Shown here: positions 13,888 to 23,274 of the stretch, piece by piece
Numbering within the stretch: position 1 is the first letter of the stretch
How the letters are laid out: the number at the start of each line of letters is the position of its first letter
Assembly: GCA_934130045.1 (NCBI GenBank)
Contig: CAKOXI010000016.1
Coordinates: 1 to 24,881 of the forward strand
Direction of reading: 5' to 3'
DNA length: 24,881 nucleotides
Source: an uncultured Bacilli bacterium
GTDB lineage: Bacteria > Bacillota_I > Bacilli_A > RF39 > UBA660
Translations under genes and position numbers: made by a program
Notes under the pieces: generated by a model
Databases searched by the model: none
What the model was told of the DNA's origin: nothing
The model's input: the letters and a program-made list of their open reading frames with translations, nothing else

Positions 13888-15978
13888 ATGGATTTAGTAA
13901 CTTTAAATAATAATCAACAAATAGCAGTAGAAACTACGGATGGACCTATATTAGTGCTTGCCGGAGCTGGTAGTGGTAAGACAAAAGTATTAACAACTAA
14001 AATCGCATATTTAATAAACGAAAAAGGTGTAAATCCATTATCAATACTAGCCATAACGTTTACGAATAAAGCTGCTAAAGAAATGAAAAGTAGAGTGGTA
14101 TCTCTATTAGGACAAATCGCATTTAAAATTCAAATTTCTACATTTCACTCATTTGGTTTATTAGTTGTAAAAGAAAACTACGAAAAATTAAATTATAAAC
14201 AAAATTTTACAATTTTAGATAGCGACGATTCGCTTACCATTGTAAAGAAGATTATGAGAGAATTAAATTATGACACAAATTATTTTAATCCTAAAGCAAT
14301 TAGAAACAGCATTAGTAATGCGAAAAATGAATTACTAGATCCATATCAATATGAAAAATATGCTAATAATGACTTTGAAAAAGCAGTTGTAGCAGTATAT
14401 GAAAAATATCAAGAAAAATTAAAGATAAATAATTCACTTGATTTTGATGATTTATTAATGCTTCCAATAATGTTATTTAAAACATATCCAGAGGTATTAA
14501 AAGAATATCAAGAAAGATTTGAGTATATTTTAATAGATGAGTATCAGGATACCAATGAAGCCCAATATAATTTAGTAAAAATGATAAGTGCTAAATATAA
14601 AAATATATGTGTTGTAGGTGATAATGATCAATCAATATATAGTTTTAGAGGATCCAATTATAGAAATATTTTAAATTTTGAAAAAGATTATAAAAATTCT
14701 AAAATAATAGTTTTAGAAGAAAATTATCGTTCTACTAAAAATATTTTAAATGCTGCTAATTGTGTAATAAAAAATAATAAAAAAAGAAAAGAAAAAAATC
14801 TATGGACTGATAATGAAGAAGGAGAAAAAATAAATTATTATAGAGCTATTGATGAAAAAGATGAAGCTTACTACGTTGTTAAACAAATAAAAAAATTAAT
14901 TGATTCTGGTGTAAAAAAAGATGATATTGCTGTTTTATATAGAACAAATGCTCAATCGAGAAATATAGAAGATGCACTATTAAGAGAGACAATAGCGTAT
15001 AAAGTTGTGGGTGGTATGAACTTTTATAACCGTAAAGAAATAAAAGATTTAACTGCTTATTTAAAACTTATATATAATCAATATGATGATGTAAGTTTAT
15101 TAAGGATAATTAATGTTCCAAGAAGGGGAATAGGTGCTAAAACAATTGATAAATTAGTTGATAAAGCTGCACTAGAAAAAAAATGTATATATGATATAAT
15201 TGATTCTGGTAAAGAATTATATTTTAAAAATCAGATAGAAACTTTAAAAAAAATATCTGAAAATAGTTCACTAACAGAACTTGTAGATTCGGTTTTAGAA
15301 ATATCTGGTATAAGGGAGAACCTAGTTAATGAAAAGTCAATTGAAGCAGATATAAGACTTGAAAATTTAGAGGAATTTAAATCTATAACAAAATCATTTG
15401 AAGAAAGAAATGGGCTTGTTTCATTAGAAGATTTTTTGATGGAAATAAGTCTTGTTACAGATGTCGAAGAACAAAAACAAAGTGGAGATTTAATTACTTT
15501 AATGACTGTTCACAGTGCTAAAGGATTAGAATTTGATAACGTATTTATTATAGGACTAGAGGAAGGAATATTTCCACATAGTAATTCTTTTGCTTCGGAA
15601 GATGATTTAGAGGAGGAAAGACGACTTTGCTATGTTGCAATAACACGAGCAAAAAAAAGATTATGGATTATTAATGCCAAAAGAAGAATTTTGTATGGTT
15701 TAGATAGTTGCAATCCTCCTAGTAGATTTATTAATGAAATAGATCCACAATATATTAATATGGAATCTATTTTAAATAAAAATAATAATATAAATTTACC
15801 AAAGGAAAACATTATAGATAATAATGCTCAATATAAAATTGGGGATAAAATAATTCATGATGAATTTGGAGAGGGAATTGTGGTAGGAGTTGAAAAATAT
15901 ATAATTTCTGTTGCATTTTCATATCCATCAGGAATAAAAAAATTAATAAAAGGACATAAATGTATTAGAAAGGTGTAA
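13888..15978 (+). CDS. pcrA: ATP-dependent DNA helicase PcrA (UvrD/Rep family)
   Basis: A 696-aa superfamily 1A 3'-5' DNA helicase used in nucleotide excision repair, rolling-circle plasmid replication and clearing RecA filaments and stalled polymerases. Seen: Q motif NNNQQIAVE, Walker A AGAGSGKT (residues 25-32), motif Ia ITFTNKAAKEM, motif II DEYQDTN, motif III VVGDNDQSIYSFRG, motif IV LEENYRST, motif V TVHSAKGLEFDNVFIIGLEEG, motif VI EERRLCYVAITRAKKRL, and a C-terminal Tudor-like tail (GDKIIHDEFGEGIV). Start is ATG 13888 with GGTGAT upstream; the ATG at 13876 overlaps that site and a -10. It heads a gene set ending with ligA, a common pairing in Bacillota. Confidence 0.96.
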   Translation: MDLVTLNNNQQIAVETTDGPILVLAGAGSGKTKVLTTKIAYLINEKGVNPLSILAITFTNKAAKEMKSRVVSLLGQIAFKIQISTFHSFGLLVVKENYEKLNYKQNFTILDSDDSLTIVKKIMRELNYDTNYFNPKAIRNSISNAKNELLDPYQYEKYANNDFEKAVVAVYEKYQEKLKINNSLDFDDLLMLPIMLFKTYPEVLKEYQERFEYILIDEYQDTNEAQYNLVKMISAKYKNICVVGDNDQSIYSFRGSNYRNILNFEKDYKNSKIIVLEENYRSTKNILNAANCVIKNNKKRKEKNLWTDNEEGEKINYYRAIDEKDEAYYVVKQIKKLIDSGVKKDDIAVLYRTNAQSRNIEDALLRETIAYKVVGGMNFYNRKEIKDLTAYLKLIYNQYDDVSLLRIINVPRRGIGAKTIDKLVDKAALEKKCIYDIIDSGKELYFKNQIETLKKISENSSLTELVDSVLEISGIRENLVNEKSIEADIRLENLEEFKSITKSFEERNGLVSLEDFLMEISLVTDVEEQKQSGDLITLMTVHSAKGLEFDNVFIIGLEEGIFPHSNSFASEDDLEEERRLCYVAITRAKKRLWIINAKRRILYGLDSCNPPSRFINEIDPQYINMESILNKNNNINLPKENIIDNNAQYKIGDKIIHDEFGEGIVVGVEKYIISVAFSYPSGIKKLIKGHKCIRKV

Positions 15979-15982
15979 AAAT

Positions 15983-16138
15983 ATGCAGAAAGTTGTTGAA
16001 TTTTTAGGTAAAGCTATGGAGCCATTAAAAAACTTTATTATAAAACATCAAAGTAATCCTATTTTATGGTTGGCTTTATTTGGTTTAGGAATATTTGCTT
16101 TTGTAACTGTATATAGAGCATTACAAAAAGAAAAATAA
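15983..16138 (+). CDS. 51-aa single-span membrane protein
   Basis: A short ORF starting 4 bases after the pcrA stop, with AAAGGTG eight bases before its ATG. Residues 1-25 are amphipathic (MQKVVEFLGKAMEPLKNFII), residues 26-45 form a hydrophobic span (PILWLALFGLGIFAFVTVY), and the tail RALQKEK is positively charged. The strong ribosome binding site and close spacing on both sides make it a likely real gene. Function unknown; no family recognised. Confidence 0.7.
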   Translation: MQKVVEFLGKAMEPLKNFIIKHQSNPILWLALFGLGIFAFVTVYRALQKEK

Positions 16139-16156
16139 AGAATAGAGGGTGTGCTA

Positions 16157-17617
16157 GTGGATAAACTATTTATAAAAGAATTTAATTTTATTTTAGAACC
16201 ATCGTATTCTAAAATAAGTAAATCAATATCCAATATTACTAAGGAATTAATTAACATAGTTGGTAAGCAATATAGTAATATTATAAATGAAAGAGTATCA
16301 AGAACTAATTTTGTTTTTTTTAATAAAATTCCTGATATAAAAAAATATTGCTTGGAAAATGAAGAAAATATTAAGGAACAAAATGATAAAAAAATAGATG
16401 CTAAATATAGTCAAATAGAAAAAGAAATTAAAAATTATGAAGTTAAATTGCAACAATTAAGAAAAAAATTAAGTAATAATTTTATTTTAGAAATACAAGA
16501 TAATTTATCAAGTAATGATAGAGTATATATAAAGAATCACAAAAAAATTGATTTAAATAAATTAGAGTGTTATGATGTATTTTTTTCTAAATCAAGTGAT
16601 AAATTAATAAATGGATTATTTGATTATTTTTCTAATTTTTATGAAGAAAAAATAAATAATAAATCTACTTCTATAAGTGAACTTGAAACTATTTTTAATA
16701 ATAGGGAAAAGTGTTTGAAATTAATTGGTTTAAAAAATATTAATGTTAGAGTTTTTGATAAAAAAATATTAGAAAATATATTTTTTATAATTGATAAATA
16801 TAATGAAAAATATAAAATTGAAGAACAATGTATTAGTATTAATAAAACACAAATAATAAATGAATTTTTGTTAAGCGAAAAAAAAATAAATGAGGCTAAA
16901 AATAATAAAGTTTCAGACTATTTTTCTAAATTATTAAAGAATAATAAAAATGAAATAGTTAAAATGAATGATAAAATTATAAATAGAATGTTAGAAATTG
17001 ATAAACCAGAAATTATATGGGCAAGTGATAATTGCTCAGATGATAATAATATGCGTTTTTTACTTTTTTCACCTACAATGGATTTTGAACATAACGATTT
17101 TTTATTTGTAAAAGAAATTTGCAGATTGGCTTTTAATTCTGAAAATTTTAATAATAAATCGCTTGTTAAAGAAAATTCAATTATAGGTAAAGATAAATAT
17201 TTTATGTTTTGTAATTTAATAATTGATTATATAGCCTACCAAATAACAAAAAGATTAAATGAAAATAAAGATATAATTATTAATTCTAAAAAAAATAAAG
17301 ACATAACTGATTTTAATGAAAGTTTATTTTTAGTTGATAAATTTTATTCAAATTATAATACCTCAATAATAGAATCATTAATTAATAATGATAATAAATA
17401 TATATATAATGAGATAGGTGTATCAAATTTTGAAAATTTTGTTAACATTATAAATAAGTTTTTTTATAATCCACATGGTATTTTATTATCAAAAAAAGAA
17501 AGAAGTAAAGAAGTTTTTATAAATACAATTAAAAATATATTAACTATATCATTAAACAATATGGAACAATATAAGAAAATACTAATTGATAAAAATAAAT
17601 ATTCAGTAAATAATTAA
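16157..17617 (+). CDS. Hypothetical protein between pcrA and ligA (unknown function)
   Basis: A 486-aa cytoplasmic protein with no recognised domain. I start at GTG 16157 (MDKLFIKEF) because AGAGGGTG (16144-16151) then lies at good distance; the GTG at 16151 overlaps it. The middle (about residues 75-115) has a lysine/glutamate-rich heptad-like stretch suggesting a short coiled coil. Around 290-400 are the more conserved-looking segments PEIIWASDNCSDDNNMRFLL and FSPTMDFEHNDFLFVKEICR, then FMFCNLIIDYIAYQITKRL. No HExxH, Walker or helicase motif is present. It lies in the same direction and tightly spaced with pcrA and ligA, so a link to DNA metabolism is possible but unproven. Confidence 0.75.
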   Translation: MDKLFIKEFNFILEPSYSKISKSISNITKELINIVGKQYSNIINERVSRTNFVFFNKIPDIKKYCLENEENIKEQNDKKIDAKYSQIEKEIKNYEVKLQQLRKKLSNNFILEIQDNLSSNDRVYIKNHKKIDLNKLECYDVFFSKSSDKLINGLFDYFSNFYEEKINNKSTSISELETIFNNREKCLKLIGLKNINVRVFDKKILENIFFIIDKYNEKYKIEEQCISINKTQIINEFLLSEKKINEAKNNKVSDYFSKLLKNNKNEIVKMNDKIINRMLEIDKPEIIWASDNCSDDNNMRFLLFSPTMDFEHNDFLFVKEICRLAFNSENFNNKSLVKENSIIGKDKYFMFCNLIIDYIAYQITKRLNENKDIIINSKKNKDITDFNESLFLVDKFYSNYNTSIIESLINNDNKYIYNEIGVSNFENFVNIINKFFYNPHGILLSKKERSKEVFINTIKNILTISLNNMEQYKKILIDKNKYSVNN

Positions 17618-17636
17618 TATAATACAAGAGGAATTT

Positions 17637-19622
17637 ATGATAGAAAAGAGAATCAATGAATTAATTGAAATAATAAATAAGGCAAGCTATGAATACTACA
17701 CTTTAGATAAACCTTCAATAACAGACCAGGAATATGATGATTATTATCATGAATTAGAAGAATTAGAAAAAATTCATCCTGAACTGATAAAATATAATTC
17801 TCCAACTAAAAGAGTTGGTGGAAAAATTATTGATGGTTTTACTAAAGTAACCCATAAGGTGCCAATGATGTCATTAGGCGATATTTTTAATGAAAGTGAA
17901 ATAATAGAATTCGATGAACGAATAAAAAAAGTAGTCCCAAATCCTGAATATGTTTGCGAGCTAAAAATAGATGGTCTATCAGTTTCATTAATTTATGAGA
18001 ATGGTAAATTAGTGAGAGCTGCAACAAGAGGAGATGGGGTAACTGGTGAAGATATAACTCATAATGTTATGACTATTAAATCAGTTCCTTTAGAAATAGA
18101 TTTTAGGGAATATTTAGAGGTTCGTGGAGAAATATATATGCCTAAAAAATCTTTCTTAGAACTTAATAAAGAAAGAAAGAAAAATAATGAAAATTTATTT
18201 GCTAATCCTAGAAATGCAGCAGCTGGATCAGTTAGACAATTAGATTCTAGTATTGCAGCTAAAAGAAATTTATCAACATTTATTTATCATTTACCAGAGC
18301 CAGATAAATATTCTATTAAAACACATTATGAAGCTTTAGAATTTATGAAAAAATTAAAATTTATAGTAAACCCAAATATTATATTAGCGCATAATATTAA
18401 TGAAGTAATAGAATATATTAATTCTTGGCAAGTAAAAAGACCTGAACTTCCTTATGAAATAGATGGTATTGTAATTAAAGTAAATAATTTAGCTGAACAA
18501 AAAAAATTAGGTTATACAGCACGTACTCCAAAGTGGGCAATAGCGTATAAGTTTCCTGCTGAAGAAGTTTTAACAAAATTAAAAAATATAGAATTTTGTG
18601 TAGGAAGAACTGGTAAAATAACACCTCGTGCAGATTTGAATCCAGTTCATTTAGCAGGATCTATAATAAGCAGTGTAACACTTCATAATGAAGATTATAT
18701 TAAAGATAAAGATATTATGATCAATGATACAATTTCAATTCATAAGGCTGGAGATGTAATACCTGAAGTTGTAAGTGTTATAAAAGAAAGAAGAGACGGA
18801 ACCCAAATTCCTTTTAAAATGATTGAATTTTGTCCAATATGTGGCAGTAAATTAGTAAGGAAAGAAACAGAAGCTGCATACTACTGTGAAAATAAACTAT
18901 GTGATGCTAGAAAAATAGAAGGATTAATTCATTTTGTAAGCAGGGACGCTATGTATATAGATGGTTTTGGGGAAAGAATTATAGAAGACTTTTATAATAT
19001 GGGATTTTTAAAAAATGTTGTAGATTTTTACACACTAAAAAATCATAAGAAAAATCTTATGGAATTAGAAGGATTTGGTGAAAAAAGTATAAATAATTTA
19101 CTAGAAAGTATTGAAAAAAGTAAAGAAAATTCACTTGATAGACTACTTTTTGCACTAGGTATAAGACATGTCGGTAGAAAAACTGCAACTATTTTAGCTA
19201 GAAAATATGAAAATATTGATAATTTAATTAATACAGATTATGGTGCTTTAGTAAATATTCCTGATATTGGTGAAATAATCGCAGCTAGTGTATATGATTA
19301 TTTTAAAAATCAAGATAATTTAAAAATTATAAATGAATTAAAAGAACATAATGTAAATATGGAATTTATTGGAAGTAAAATAATAAAAAATGATAATTTT
19401 CTAGATAAAACATTTGTTTTAACAGGTACATTATCTGATTTTTCAAGAGAAGAAGCGAGCGAATTAATTATTGCTCGTGGCGGAAAAGTAACAAATTCAG
19501 TTACTAAAAAAACAAATGTTGTTTTAGTAGGAGAAAATCCTGGTAGTAAATATGATAAGGCAAAGAGCTTAAATATTACTATTTGGAATGAAGATGAATT
19601 TAAGAAATTGTTAGAAGATTAA
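17637..19622 (+). CDS. ligA: NAD-dependent DNA ligase LigA
   Basis: A 661-aa ligase that seals nicks in replication and repair using NAD+. Domains: the Ia region (YYxLDxPxITDxEYDxYxxEL, residues 18-40), the adenylation domain with the KxDG motif (Lys110 in ELKIDGLS), an OB fold (FCVGRTGKITPRADLNPV), a four-cysteine zinc finger (CPICG ... YYCENKLC, about 400-425), helix-hairpin-helix repeats (LMELEGFGEKSINNLL; LGIRHVGRKTATILA) and a C-terminal BRCT domain (FVLTGTLSDFSREEASELI). Normal length. AGAGG six bases before the ATG. Last gene of the pcrA cluster, followed by a strong terminator. Confidence 0.97.
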   Translation: MIEKRINELIEIINKASYEYYTLDKPSITDQEYDDYYHELEELEKIHPELIKYNSPTKRVGGKIIDGFTKVTHKVPMMSLGDIFNESEIIEFDERIKKVVPNPEYVCELKIDGLSVSLIYENGKLVRAATRGDGVTGEDITHNVMTIKSVPLEIDFREYLEVRGEIYMPKKSFLELNKERKKNNENLFANPRNAAAGSVRQLDSSIAAKRNLSTFIYHLPEPDKYSIKTHYEALEFMKKLKFIVNPNIILAHNINEVIEYINSWQVKRPELPYEIDGIVIKVNNLAEQKKLGYTARTPKWAIAYKFPAEEVLTKLKNIEFCVGRTGKITPRADLNPVHLAGSIISSVTLHNEDYIKDKDIMINDTISIHKAGDVIPEVVSVIKERRDGTQIPFKMIEFCPICGSKLVRKETEAAYYCENKLCDARKIEGLIHFVSRDAMYIDGFGERIIEDFYNMGFLKNVVDFYTLKNHKKNLMELEGFGEKSINNLLESIEKSKENSLDRLLFALGIRHVGRKTATILARKYENIDNLINTDYGALVNIPDIGEIIAASVYDYFKNQDNLKIINELKEHNVNMEFIGSKIIKNDNFLDKTFVLTGTLSDFSREEASELIIARGGKVTNSVTKKTNVVLVGENPGSKYDKAKSLNITIWNEDEFKKLLED

Positions 19623-19652
19623 AACAGTAATTTTAATATTTTACTGTTTTTT
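19621..19652 (+). terminator. Terminator after ligA
   Basis: A perfect 10-bp stem, AAAACAGTAA (19621-19630) with TTACTGTTTT (19641-19650), and further T's. The A-rich left arm means it could also work weakly on the other strand. Confidence 0.85.
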
Positions 19653-19695
19653 ATATGTAAAGTTTGTGAAAAAACTATTAAATAAAATTTTGATA

Positions 19696-19704
19696 TGTTA
19701 TAAT
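19696..19704 (+). promoter_or_regulatory. Extended -10 promoter of pflB-pflA
   Basis: TGTTATAAT: a TG one base before a perfect TATAAT (19699-19704). No clear -35 at the usual distance. The expected RNA start (about 19711) gives a leader of about 19 nt that contains AGAGGT. Confidence 0.5.
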
Positions 19705-19729
19705 TATTATGCTAGAAAAGAGGTTATAT

Positions 19730-21961
19730 ATGGATTGTTGGAATGGGTTTAAAGGTGAAACTTGGAAGAAGGAAATTAATGTAAGTGATTTTATAAAAAA
19801 TAATTATAAATCATATGAAGGCAATGAAGACTTCTTATCAGGTCCTACAGAAAAAACAAAAAGGGTTTTAGATGTTTATGAAAAAATGTGTGCTGAAGAA
19901 GTAAAAAAACACGTTATTGATATAGATACTGAACATCCAGCTGGAATTAATGTTTTTGCGCCTGGTTATATCTCAGAAGATGATGATGTAATTGTCGGAT
20001 TACAAACTGATAAATTAGGTAAAAGATGTATAGTTCCAAAAGGTGGACTTAAAATGGTTTACCAGGAATTGGATGCTTATTCATATAAAATGAAACCAGA
20101 GTTAGAAAATTTCTTAAATTCAAATATGGTAAAAACACATAATGATGGTGTATTTGATGCTTATACTAAAGAAATTAGAAAGGCAAGACATGATAAATTA
20201 TTAACAGGTTTGCCTGATGCTTATGGTAGAGGAAGAATTATTGGTGATTATAGAAGAATTGCGTTATATGGTATCGATTATCTAATGCAACAAAAATTTA
20301 ATGACTGGGAATATATGAAAATCGATGTTATGGATGAAGCTACTATTCGCCTAAGAGAAGAAATTTCAATGCAATATAGAGCATTAAAAGAAATGAAAGA
20401 AATGGCTGCATCTTACGGAATTGATATATCAAAACCAGCTAGTAATGCAAAAGAAGCAGTTCAATGGACTTATTTTGGATATTTAGCTGCAATCAAGGAA
20501 AATAATGGAGCAGCAATGTCTTTAGGAAGAGTTGATGCATTCTTTGATATTTATTTTGAAAGAGATTTAGAAAATGATGTTATAACAGAAAGTGAAGCTC
20601 AAGAAATAATCGATCAATTTGTTATTAAACTAAGAGCTGCTAGACACTTAAGAACACCAGAATATGATGAACTATTCTCTGGTGATCCAACTTGGGTTAC
20701 TTGTTCTCTAGGTGGTATGACTAGTGAAGGCAAAACACTAGTTAATAAAACCTCATATAGAATTGTACATACACTAGAAAATCTTGAAAGTGCACCAGAA
20801 CCTAATATGACTATATTATGGGCGCAAGATTTACCAGAAAATTGGAAAAAATATTGTTCAAAAATTAGTATTAAAACTGATTCAATTCAATATGAAAACG
20901 ATGATTTGATGAGAAGAACAATGGGAGATGACTATGCTATTGCGTGTTGTGTATCATCAATGAGAGTTGGAAAAGATATGCAATTCTTTGGAGCACGTTG
21001 TAATTTAGCCAAAGCACTTTTATATTCATTAAATGGTGGAATTGATGAGGTAAAAAGAGATTTAGTAATTGATGGATTTACAAAAAATACTGATGAGGTA
21101 TTAAATTATGATAAAGTACTAGATGGATATCATAAAATGCTAAAAGAAGTATGTAGAATTTATAGTGATGCGATGAATATTATTCACTATATGCATGATA
21201 AATATGCTTATGAAGCAGGACAAATGGCTTTACATGATACTAATGTAAATAGATTAATGGCTTATGGAGTGGCTGGATTTAGTGTTGCTGTTGATTCATT
21301 ATCTGCAATTAAATATGCTAAAGTAAAACCAATTCGCGATGAAGAGGGAATAACTGTTGATTTTGAAATTACTGGAGATTATCCTAAATACGGAAATGAT
21401 GATGATAGAGTAGATGAAATTGGAAAAGAATTACTAGATTTTGTTTATAAAGAATTAGCTTCTCATCCATGTTATAGAAATGCTCATCCCACATTATCAG
21501 TCTTAACAATTACGTCAAATGTTGTATATGGATCAAATACAGGTGCAACCCCCGATGGTAGAAAAGCAGGTGTTCCATTTGCACCCGGAGCTAATCCAAT
21601 GCACGGTAGAGATGAGTCTGGAGCAATTGCTTCATTAAATTCTGTTGCAAAATTAGATTGGGAGAATTGTTGTAGAGATGGTATATCAAATACATTTTCA
21701 ATTGTTCCAAATGCTTTAGGTAAAACATTAGATGAACAAGTATCTAACTTAGTTACTTTAATGGATGGATATTTTTATAAAGGCGCACACCATTTAAACG
21801 TAAATGTTTTAAATAGAGAAACATTAATAGAAGCTATGAACAATCCTGATAAATATCCACTATTAACAGTTAGAGTTTCTGGATATGCAGTAAGATTTAA
21901 TAAATTAACAAGAAAACAACAAGAGGAAGTTATTTCAAGAACTTTCCACGATAAAATGTAA
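19730..21961 (+). CDS. pflB: Formate acetyltransferase (pyruvate formate-lyase)
   Basis: A 743-aa glycyl-radical enzyme that converts pyruvate and CoA to acetyl-CoA and formate, central to anaerobic sugar fermentation. Seen: N-terminal WNGFKGETWKKEINVSDFI, active-site Cys406-Cys407 (ACCVSSMRVGKDMQFFGARCN region), the TGATPDGRKAG motif, and the radical glycine Gly718 in RVSGYAVRFN near the C-terminus. I start at ATG 19730 (MDCWNGF), which matches the family N-terminus and has AGAGGT nine bases upstream; the ATG at 19709 adds seven unrelated residues. It overlaps pflA by one base. The radical site is oxygen-sensitive, so the organism is at least facultatively anaerobic. Confidence 0.97.
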   Translation: MDCWNGFKGETWKKEINVSDFIKNNYKSYEGNEDFLSGPTEKTKRVLDVYEKMCAEEVKKHVIDIDTEHPAGINVFAPGYISEDDDVIVGLQTDKLGKRCIVPKGGLKMVYQELDAYSYKMKPELENFLNSNMVKTHNDGVFDAYTKEIRKARHDKLLTGLPDAYGRGRIIGDYRRIALYGIDYLMQQKFNDWEYMKIDVMDEATIRLREEISMQYRALKEMKEMAASYGIDISKPASNAKEAVQWTYFGYLAAIKENNGAAMSLGRVDAFFDIYFERDLENDVITESEAQEIIDQFVIKLRAARHLRTPEYDELFSGDPTWVTCSLGGMTSEGKTLVNKTSYRIVHTLENLESAPEPNMTILWAQDLPENWKKYCSKISIKTDSIQYENDDLMRRTMGDDYAIACCVSSMRVGKDMQFFGARCNLAKALLYSLNGGIDEVKRDLVIDGFTKNTDEVLNYDKVLDGYHKMLKEVCRIYSDAMNIIHYMHDKYAYEAGQMALHDTNVNRLMAYGVAGFSVAVDSLSAIKYAKVKPIRDEEGITVDFEITGDYPKYGNDDDRVDEIGKELLDFVYKELASHPCYRNAHPTLSVLTITSNVVYGSNTGATPDGRKAGVPFAPGANPMHGRDESGAIASLNSVAKLDWENCCRDGISNTFSIVPNALGKTLDEQVSNLVTLMDGYFYKGAHHLNVNVLNRETLIEAMNNPDKYPLLTVRVSGYAVRFNKLTRKQQEEVISRTFHDKM

Positions 21962-22677
21962 TGACTAAAGGTTCAATAGATTCTTTTGAAACATTTAGTA
22001 CCTTAGATGGACCAGGTATTCGTACTGTGGTCTTTCTTAATGGGTGCAAATTAAGGTGTCTTTTTTGCCACAATCCAGAAATGTGGAAATTAAAAGAAAA
22101 AAATTTCACTCCTGAAGAAGTAGTTCAAAAAATATTAAGAAATAAACCATATTTTAAAAATGGTGGTGGTGTTACATTTTCAGGCGGTGAACCATTACTA
22201 CAAATAGATTTTTTAATTGAAACTTGTAAATTATTAAAACATGAAAATATTCATATAGCTCTAGATACAGCAGGTGTAGGATTAGGCGATTATGATGAAA
22301 TTTTATCATTAGTAGACTTAGTAATATTTGATATTAAGGCATTAGATGATGTGAATTATATGGAAATGACTGGAAATAAAATTTCTGAATCACTAAAATT
22401 TTTAGAGTGTTGCCAAAAATATAACAAAAAAATGTGGATAAGACAAGTAATAGTACCAGGTATTAATGATAGTGAATCATATATTGATTTATTAGCAAGT
22501 TTTATAAAAAATTTAAAAAATATAGAAAAAATAGAATTATTACCATTTCATACAATGGCTTTTGATAAATATCAAAAATTAAATTTGAATAATCCATTAA
22601 AAGATAAAATAAATATGGATAAGGAAATATGTAGTAAATTAGAAAAAAAATTAATTGAAAAAATAAATTGTAAATAA
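21961..22677 (+). CDS. pflA: Pyruvate formate-lyase activating enzyme
   Basis: A 238-aa radical SAM enzyme that installs the glycyl radical on PflB. The 4Fe-4S motif CxxxCxxC is at Cys29, Cys33 and Cys36 (NGCKLRCLFCHNPE), followed by GGVTFSGGEPLLQ (SAM binding), LDTAG, and ELLPFHTMAFDKY near the end. Length is normal. The start ATG shares one base with the pflB stop (TAATG), and there is little ribosome binding site, so translation probably depends on coupling to pflB. Confidence 0.96.
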   Translation: MTKGSIDSFETFSTLDGPGIRTVVFLNGCKLRCLFCHNPEMWKLKEKNFTPEEVVQKILRNKPYFKNGGGVTFSGGEPLLQIDFLIETCKLLKHENIHIALDTAGVGLGDYDEILSLVDLVIFDIKALDDVNYMEMTGNKISESLKFLECCQKYNKKMWIRQVIVPGINDSESYIDLLASFIKNLKNIEKIELLPFHTMAFDKYQKLNLNNPLKDKINMDKEICSKLEKKLIEKINCK

Positions 22678-22693
22678 ACAGTTTATTTTTTTT
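22672..22693 (+). terminator. Weak terminator after pflA, overlapping the ssrA promoter
   Basis: AAATAAA (22672-22678), loop CAG, TTTATTT (22682-22688), then T's to 22693. Only A-T pairs, so probably leaky. It overlaps the proposed ssrA -35. Confidence 0.5.
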
Positions 22694-22710
22694 AACTTTT
22701 ATGATAGAAT
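22682..22710 (+). promoter_or_regulatory. Promoter of ssrA
   Basis: TTTATT (22682-22687), a 17-base spacer and TAGAAT (22705-22710). The RNA 5' end expected from this matches the GGGACTG acceptor arm starting at 22719. Confidence 0.5.
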
Positions 22711-22718
22711 GTGTACAT

Positions 22719-23095
22719 GGGACTGATTTGGTTTCGACGGGAATAGGAGGTACTAAACTGCAAGTCGAAGGTACGCGTTAAGTACAAACAAAAATTAAAT
22801 GGAAATAAATTAAAAAATGCATTCACTTCATTATTCGCTAAGAATGATGTTGTATTTGCCTAATTAATAGGGGATGCAACTTTCTTTAAAATTTTGCCTG
22901 TGAGTTTTTTAGAGAGTTCGATTTAGCAGGATATATTATTATTTAGCATAGAAGTAATAATGAATTTTATATGCTTACTAAATAATTAGTTGTCAGTTAC
23001 TATAATTATTTAGGAATTTAATTAATTGACTAAACTTGTAGATGTTTTTTGCTAAATATTTTCGGACAGGGGTTCAATCCCCCTCAGTTCCACCA
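22719..23095 (+). ncRNA. ssrA: Transfer-messenger RNA (tmRNA)
   Basis: A 377-nt RNA that rescues stalled ribosomes and tags the unfinished protein for degradation. The 5' arm GGGACTGATTTGGTTTCGACGGG and the 3' end GGTTCAATCCCCCTCAGTTCC-ACCA form a full acceptor stem (GGGACTG with CAGTTCC, one G-U pair) and a T-arm; CCA is encoded. The tag frame likely resumes at GGA 22801 and gives 20 codons, beginning GNKLKNAF and ending NDVVFA, with TAA at 22861-22863. The resume codon is inferred from its position downstream of TAAAT. The last residues are hydrophobic, as needed for ClpXP-type recognition, but differ from the common ALAA. Confidence 0.95.
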
Positions 23096-23108
23096 TATGA
23101 AACACAAG

Positions 23109-23143
23109 CGTACAATTTCCTTTATTTTAAAGGAGGTTTTGCG
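23109..23143 (+). terminator. Long imperfect hairpin after ssrA, probable terminator
   Basis: Bases 23109-23123 pair with 23129-23143 around a 5-base loop: a 15-pair stem with one C/T mismatch and three G-T pairs, core CCTTT/AAAGG. It begins 13 bases after the tmRNA 3' end, but the following T-run is poor, so it might instead be a processing structure or a relic of another element. Confidence 0.55.
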
Positions 23144-23180
23144 GTTTATATAAAATTGAAGAATAAAAGGGAATAAAAAA

Positions 23181-23198
23181 GAGACTGCTGAAAAAGTA
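23181..23198 (+). repeat. Left terminal inverted repeat of the IS
   Basis: GAGACTGCTGAAAAAGTA, identical over 18 bases to the complement of 24864-24881. Similarity stops after that point. Confidence 0.92.
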
Positions 23199-23203
23199 TA
23201 CAC

Positions 23204-23234
23204 AGATTACTGTAAATATTTCAGTAGTCTTTTT
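23204..23234 (+). terminator. Transcription-blocking hairpin inside the left IS end
   Basis: AGATTACTG (23204-23212) pairs with CAGTAGTCT (23222-23230; one G-T pair), then T's. Placed between the IS end and the transposase promoter, it would stop outside transcripts, here from ssrA, reaching the transposase. Confidence 0.7.
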
Positions 23235-23238
23235 ATTT

Positions 23239-23247
23239 TGATATAAT
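23239..23247 (+). promoter_or_regulatory. Transposase promoter (extended -10)
   Basis: TGATATAAT: a TG one base before TATAAT (23242-23247), right behind the blocking hairpin. No good -35 is visible. Confidence 0.45.
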
Positions 23248-23274
23248 ATATATGTAAGGATTATGGTGATAAAT

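Noticed and set aside
23070..23180. An integration site in the 3' end of ssrA
   Set aside because: tmRNA genes are common integrase targets, but no second copy of the ssrA 3' end was seen in the window, and the neighbouring element has IS ends and a DDE transposase.
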